Both the position numbers and the translations under genes were made by a program. From Buchnera aphidicola (Rhopalosiphum maidis) (lineage in GTDB: Bacteria; Pseudomonadota; Gammaproteobacteria; Enterobacterales; Enterobacteriaceae), in the NCBI RefSeq assembly GCF_003671935.1, contig NZ_CP032759.1, forward strand, positions 558,001 to 622,000: a stretch of DNA of 64,000 bases, in the 5' to 3' direction. Each line of letters opens with the position of its first letter. Positions within the stretch are counted from its first letter, which is position 1. The notes under the pieces were generated by a model. It did not search any database, was not told the origin of the DNA, and saw only the letters and a list, made by a program, of their open reading frames with translations. This document shows positions 61,236 through 64,000 of this stretch, piece after piece.

Positions 61236-64000
61236 ATGAGCGATTATAAAAGTACTTTAAATTTACCTAAAACACAGTTTTCTATGCGAGCAAACCTTTC
61301 CCAAAAAGAACCAGAGATATTAAAAAATTGGTATGAAAATAATCTTTATCAATTAATAAGACAAAAAAAAGAAGGTAAAAAAATTTTTTTTCTTCATGAT
61401 GGACCTCCATATGCCAATGGAAATATTCATATTGGACATGCAGTTAATAAAATTTTAAAAGATATAATCATAAAATCAAAAAATATGTCAGGATTTGATG
61501 CTCCCTATATACCGTCTTGGGATTGTCACGGATTACCTATTGAACAAAAAGTTGAAGAACAGATGGGCTTAAAAAGCAAAAATGTAATCACTTCAATATT
61601 TCAAAAAAAATGCAGAAAATATGCAGAAAAACAAATAAAGAAACAAAAAAAAGATTTTATTAGATTAGGTGTAATTGGAGATTGGGAAAATCCACATCTC
61701 ACAATGGATTTTAAAAATGAAGCAAATATAATTAAAACACTATCTAAAATTATTGAAAAAAAATATTTATATAAAGAATCTAAACCTATACATTGGTGTT
61801 TAAAATGTCACTCTTCTTTATCTGATGCAGAAATTGAGCATTTTCATAAAGAATCAGATTCAATTTTTGTTGCAATGAAAAATAAAAACAGTAAAATTTT
61901 TAAAAAAACGCTAAATCCTAATATATCAAACGAAAAAGACATATATTTACCTATTTGGACAACTACACCATGGACTCTTCCATCAAGTCAAGCTATTACA
62001 GTACATCCACTTTTTGAATACCAATTAGTAGAAACTGACAAATATAATCTAATTATAGCAAAAGAATTAGTTAAAAATGTAATGAAGATTTTAAAAATAA
62101 ATAATTGGAATATTTTAATTTCTTTCAAGGGTAAAGATTTAGAAGGAGAAAAATTTTTACATCCATTTTTAGAAAATACTTCTCTACCAATAATATTAGG
62201 AGAGCATGTTACTCTCGATTCAGGTACAGGAGCTGTTCATACAGCACCAGATCATGGACCAGATGATTACATAGTAAGTCAAAAATATAAAATAAAAACA
62301 ATTAACTTAGTCGATTTTAAAGGTAATTATGAAAATAACGTACATCCGAAATTAAATGGTATAAATATTTTTAAAGCCAATAAAATAATTATAGATTTAT
62401 TAATTAAAGAAAATTGTTTATTACATCATGAAATTTTAAAACATAGTTATCCGCACTGCTGGAGACATAAGACTCCCGTGATATTTAGAGCGACTGAACA
62501 ATGGTTTATAAAAATAGATAGAAAAAAACTCCGTTATAAAACTCTTGAAGAAATCAAAAAAGTGTCATGGATACCTAAATGGGGAGGGTCTAGAATAAAA
62601 GAAATGATAAAAAAAAGACCTGATTGGTGTATTTCAAGACAAAGAAAATGGGGTGTACCAATGTGTCTTTTCATAAATAAAAAAACAGGAGATATTCATC
62701 CTGAAAATAATTTATTAATGAAAAAAATAATAAAAAAAGTAGAATTAGAAGGAATAGAAGCATGGTGGAAAATTGATTTAAAAGAAATATTAGGTGAAGC
62801 ACATAGCATGTATTATCAAATGTTTGACATATTAGATGTATGGTTCGAATCAGGAAACACCCATAGTCTAATAAAATATAAAAATAAAAAATATAGTAAG
62901 AATTGCGCAGATATGTTTTTAGAAGGTTCTGATCAACACAGAGGATGGTTCATGTCATCGTTAATCATTTCTATGTTAACAAAAAATCAATCACCGTATT
63001 CTGAAGTTTTAACTCATGGTTTCGTGGTTGATAAAAATGGTCAAAAAATGTCTAAATCTATAGGAAATACCATTAGTCCTAACGAAATAATCAAGACACT
63101 AGGAGGAGATATTTTAAGACTATGGGTAGCTTCTTCTAATTATTCTCATGATATTTCTATTTCCAACGAAATTTTGAAACGTTCTTCAGATATTTATCGA
63201 AGAATAAGAAATACAGCTCGTTTTATGTTAGCAAGCATACATGATTTTAATCCTAAAACAAATACTATTCTCAAAAAGAATATGGTTCTTTTAGATCGAT
63301 GGGCTATCAGCCAAACAAAAAAAATACAAGAAGAAATTATCGAATTTTATAAACAGTACAATTTTCATGCAATTATCAAACGTTTAATGTATTTTTGCTC
63401 TATCGAGATGGGTTCTTTCTATCTTGATATTATAAAAGACAGACAATATACTTTAAAAAAAAATAGTCAAGAACGAAGAAGTTGTCAAACAGCTATATAC
63501 TATATAATTAATGCTCTTGTTCGTTGGATAGCACCAATATTATCATTTACTGCTGATGAAATTTGGAATCACTTACCTGAAAAAAATGCTGAATACGTTT
63601 TTACAGAAGAATGGTTTAATAAATTATTTGATTTAGATGAAAATGATTTATTTAGCTATGAATTTTGGAATAATTTAATAGAAATGAAAAATGAAATAAA
63701 TAAATTTCTAGAAGAAGAAATAAAAAATAAAAATATAAAAAATTCATTAGAAGCATCTTTAATACTATACGTCACTCCAGAAATAAAAGAAAAATTAAAT
63801 ATTTTAGGAGAAGAATTAAAATTTATATTTTTAACTTCTAAAGTTCAAATAAAGTTATACGATATAGCACCAAAAAATTCAAAAAAAAGCGAAAAAATTT
63901 CTAATTTCAAAGTTTTCTTAAAAAAAATAAAAGGAAAAAAATGTCCAAGATGTTGGCATTATAATATTTATATCAAAAAAAATGATGATGAAATTTGTAC
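61236..64000 (+). CDS. ileS: Isoleucyl-tRNA synthetase (3' end outside window)
   Basis: Charges tRNA-Ile. The frame is open from ATG 61236 ([15 protein letters not shown], identical in position to E. coli) to the right edge, 921 codons of about 938. An in-frame ATG at 61221 is less likely because GAGA at 61227-61230 suits the later start. The HIGH motif is in [14 protein letters not shown], the editing domain has [11 protein letters not shown] and [16 protein letters not shown], and KMSKS appears as QKMSKSIGN. The C-terminal zinc knuckle begins with CPRCWHY at the edge. The remaining cysteines lie just outside. Confidence 0.97.
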   Translation, partial: MSDYKSTLNLPKTQFSMRANLSQKEPEILKNWYENNLYQLIRQKKEGKKIFFLHDGPPYANGNIHIGHAVNKILKDIIIKSKNMSGFDAPYIPSWDCHGLPIEQKVEEQMGLKSKNVITSIFQKKCRKYAEKQIKKQKKDFIRLGVIGDWENPHLTMDFKNEANIIKTLSKIIEKKYLYKESKPIHWCLKCHSSLSDAEIEHFHKESDSIFVAMKNKNSKIFKKTLNPNISNEKDIYLPIWTTTPWTLPSSQAITVHPLFEYQLVETDKYNLIIAKELVKNVMKILKINNWNILISFKGKDLEGEKFLHPFLENTSLPIILGEHVTLDSGTGAVHTAPDHGPDDYIVSQKYKIKTINLVDFKGNYENNVHPKLNGINIFKANKIIIDLLIKENCLLHHEILKHSYPHCWRHKTPVIFRATEQWFIKIDRKKLRYKTLEEIKKVSWIPKWGGSRIKEMIKKRPDWCISRQRKWGVPMCLFINKKTGDIHPENNLLMKKIIKKVELEGIEAWWKIDLKEILGEAHSMYYQMFDILDVWFESGNTHSLIKYKNKKYSKNCADMFLEGSDQHRGWFMSSLIISMLTKNQSPYSEVLTHGFVVDKNGQKMSKSIGNTISPNEIIKTLGGDILRLWVASSNYSHDISISNEILKRSSDIYRRIRNTARFMLASIHDFNPKTNTILKKNMVLLDRWAISQTKKIQEEIIEFYKQYNFHAIIKRLMYFCSIEMGSFYLDIIKDRQYTLKKNSQERRSCQTAIYYIINALVRWIAPILSFTADEIWNHLPEKNAEYVFTEEWFNKLFDLDENDLFSYEFWNNLIEMKNEINKFLEEEIKNKNIKNSLEASLILYVTPEIKEKLNILGEELKFIFLTSKVQIKLYDIAPKNSKKSEKISNFKVFLKKIKGKKCPRCWHYNIYIKKNDDEIC

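Noticed and set aside
1..64000. CRISPR arrays, insertion sequences, prophage genes, defence systems, replication origin
   Set aside because: No spaced direct repeats, transposase or integrase frames, terminal inverted repeats, or DnaA-box cluster were noticed on either strand. All sizeable genes are ordinary Buchnera/enterobacterial orthologues.

Overview
The window is a piece of the chromosome of Buchnera aphidicola, the obligate aphid endosymbiont. This rests on very high A+T content, proteins that align almost end to end with Escherichia coli proteins but are rich in Lys/Asn/Ile/Phe, gene order broken only by deletion relative to E. coli, and retention of amino-acid and vitamin genes (thrABC, panBC) beside a reduced housekeeping set. 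There are no insertion sequences, prophage genes, CRISPR arrays or visible recent transfer. Both ends cut genes: secA (3' part missing) at the left, ileS (3' part missing) at the right.

Layout. 1-5.4 kb, minus strand: truA-mrcB-secA. 5.7-7.9 kb, plus: dksA, panB-panC. 7.9-8.5 kb: hpt. 8.5-13.9 kb: a 755-bp spacer carrying an attenuator-like terminator, then thrA-thrB-thrC. 14-16.4 kb, minus: sodA, pth-ychF. 16.8-21.9 kb: rnt, grxD, the tmRNA gene ssrA, bamE, nadK, grpE, ung and a 2-Cys peroxiredoxin. 22-29.4 kb: a DUF2076-type gene, gyrA, nrdA-nrdB-yfaE. 29.4-38.8 kb: ackA-pta, nadE, sirB1, prfA-prmC, ispE, prs. 38.9-40.7 kb, minus: folC-cvpA region. 41.3-56.3 kb, minus: the complete 13-gene NADH dehydrogenase I operon nuoABCDEFGHIJKLMN (C and D fused). 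56.6-64 kb: dnaK-dnaJ, rpsT, ribF-ileS.

The genes serve cell-wall synthesis and secretion (mrcB, secA, bamE), nutrition of the host (threonine, pantothenate), NAD and PRPP supply (nadE, nadK, prs), acetate/ATP formation (ackA-pta), respiration (nuo), deoxynucleotides (nrdAB), translation (tmRNA, prfA/prmC, pth, rpsT, ileS) and protein folding (dnaKJ, grpE).

The most notable observation is that four genes, nuoE, yfaE, cvpA and folC, are each interrupted by a one-base change in a homopolymeric A/T run (8-11 bases), while the protein sequence on both sides is well conserved. This is the pattern expected if RNA polymerase slippage restores part of the transcripts. Regulation is sparse, but three ancestral signals seem to survive: a heat-shock promoter before dnaK with E. 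coli spacing, a threonine-type attenuator hairpin without a convincing leader peptide, and a UUG start on rpsT. A 616-bp spacer between nuoN and folC holds an unexplained, less A+T-rich island that may be gene debris.
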